Assembly: GCA_038380435.1 (NCBI GenBank)
Contig: JAWZYU010000019.1
Coordinates: forward strand, 24,329,801-24,393,800
Origin: Ryuthela nishihirai
Lineage: Eukaryota; Arthropoda; Arachnida; Araneae; Heptathelidae
DNA: 64,000 nucleotides
Direction: 5' to 3'
Shown here: positions 63,766 to 64,000 of the stretch, one piece after another
How the letters are laid out: the number at the start of each line of letters is the position of its first letter
How positions within the stretch are numbered: position 1 is the stretch's first letter
The notes under the pieces: model-generated
Seen by the model: the letters and a program-made list of their open reading frames with translations, nothing else
Database searches by the model: none
Told to the model about the DNA's origin: nothing
Translations under genes and position numbers: made by a program

Positions 63766-64000
63766 CTGCACCATTATCAAATATATATATAGGTAATATG
63801 AAGTGTTGTTTATTAAATATAATATTTAACCAAGAGATACCGAGTTTATGGTTTCGTTCAGTCCGTTAGCTACCGTGTGATTATGAGCCACTAAAGACAT
63901 TCGTCTAACAGATCTCTCAAATAAATAGCAGGGATCTTGACACAGATCTTTAAAACATTTCTTGAAAAATGCAAGAAAAATTCATAAGAATAATAATTAT
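63766..64000. other. No recognisable gene
   Basis: A short TATATATATA run near 63783 and otherwise plain sequence to the window end. Confidence 0.5.

Noticed and set aside
1..64000. A coordinated new functional system such as a defence or biosynthetic cluster
   Set aside because: No set of intact neighbouring genes exists in the window. Coding traces are transposon relics and a broken poly(A) polymerase.

Overview
This is a piece of a repeat-rich animal nuclear genome, not a prokaryotic or viral one. The sequence is AT-rich. No operons, Shine-Dalgarno sites or dense reading frames are visible, and nearly everything recognisable is a transposable element or a relic of one. The mix (I/jockey-type and RTE-type LINEs, several diverged Tc1 lineages, Tigger/pogo elements, tRNA-derived SINEs, many foldback elements) suggests an invertebrate, most plausibly an arthropod and possibly a chelicerate. 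The species cannot be fixed from the sequence alone. I see no intact host gene. The only recognisable host-derived coding sequence is a broken poly(A) polymerase, present twice.

Layout. 1-6.2 kb: a decayed tandem array, two dead Tc1 transposases, an RTE scrap, a dispersed repeat with long hairpins, and a 1,030-bp terminal-inverted-repeat element sitting inside a SINE. 6.9-12.3 kb: an end-to-end I-type LINE with 12-bp target-site duplications and an open gag-like ORF1 but a frameshifted ORF2. 13-19 kb: a jockey C-terminal scrap, SINEs and a second copy of the hairpin repeat. 19.1-22.7 kb: a near-complete RTE-type LINE on the minus strand. 23-34.7 kb: foldback elements, a composite element with tRNA-like arms, more Tc1 relics, many SINEs, a second copy of the TIR element (inverted), and a jockey RNase H fragment. 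35-43 kb: SINEs, RTE scraps, a minisatellite that copies its RTE neighbour in reverse complement, a complex foldback element and a Tc1-type MITE. 43.3-58.7 kb: a rearranged block with three related segments (one inverted against the other two), two Tigger copies, a 44-bp minisatellite, a direct duplication of about 1 kb, and the two poly(A) polymerase relics in opposite orientation. 59-63.8 kb: a second MITE, a Tigger with both termini and TA duplications, and a repeated SINE plus unique block also found at 30.3-31.1 kb.

How the parts relate. The most abundant family (called SINE-A here) has a tRNA-like head with A and B boxes, is about 390 bp long, and recurs about 20 times on both strands. 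Five copies have identifiable target-site duplications. Nested insertions give relative ages. One TIR element jumped into a SINE-A. One SINE-A jumped into another. One truncated SINE-A entered only one side of the 52.7/55.4-kb duplication. A different SINE (SINE-C) sits in the poly(A) polymerase relic. All three Tigger copies share loss of the same catalytic aspartate, so they appear to have been moved by a transposase supplied elsewhere or copied by duplication. No defence system, operon or other coordinated functional system was found. The interesting content is structural.
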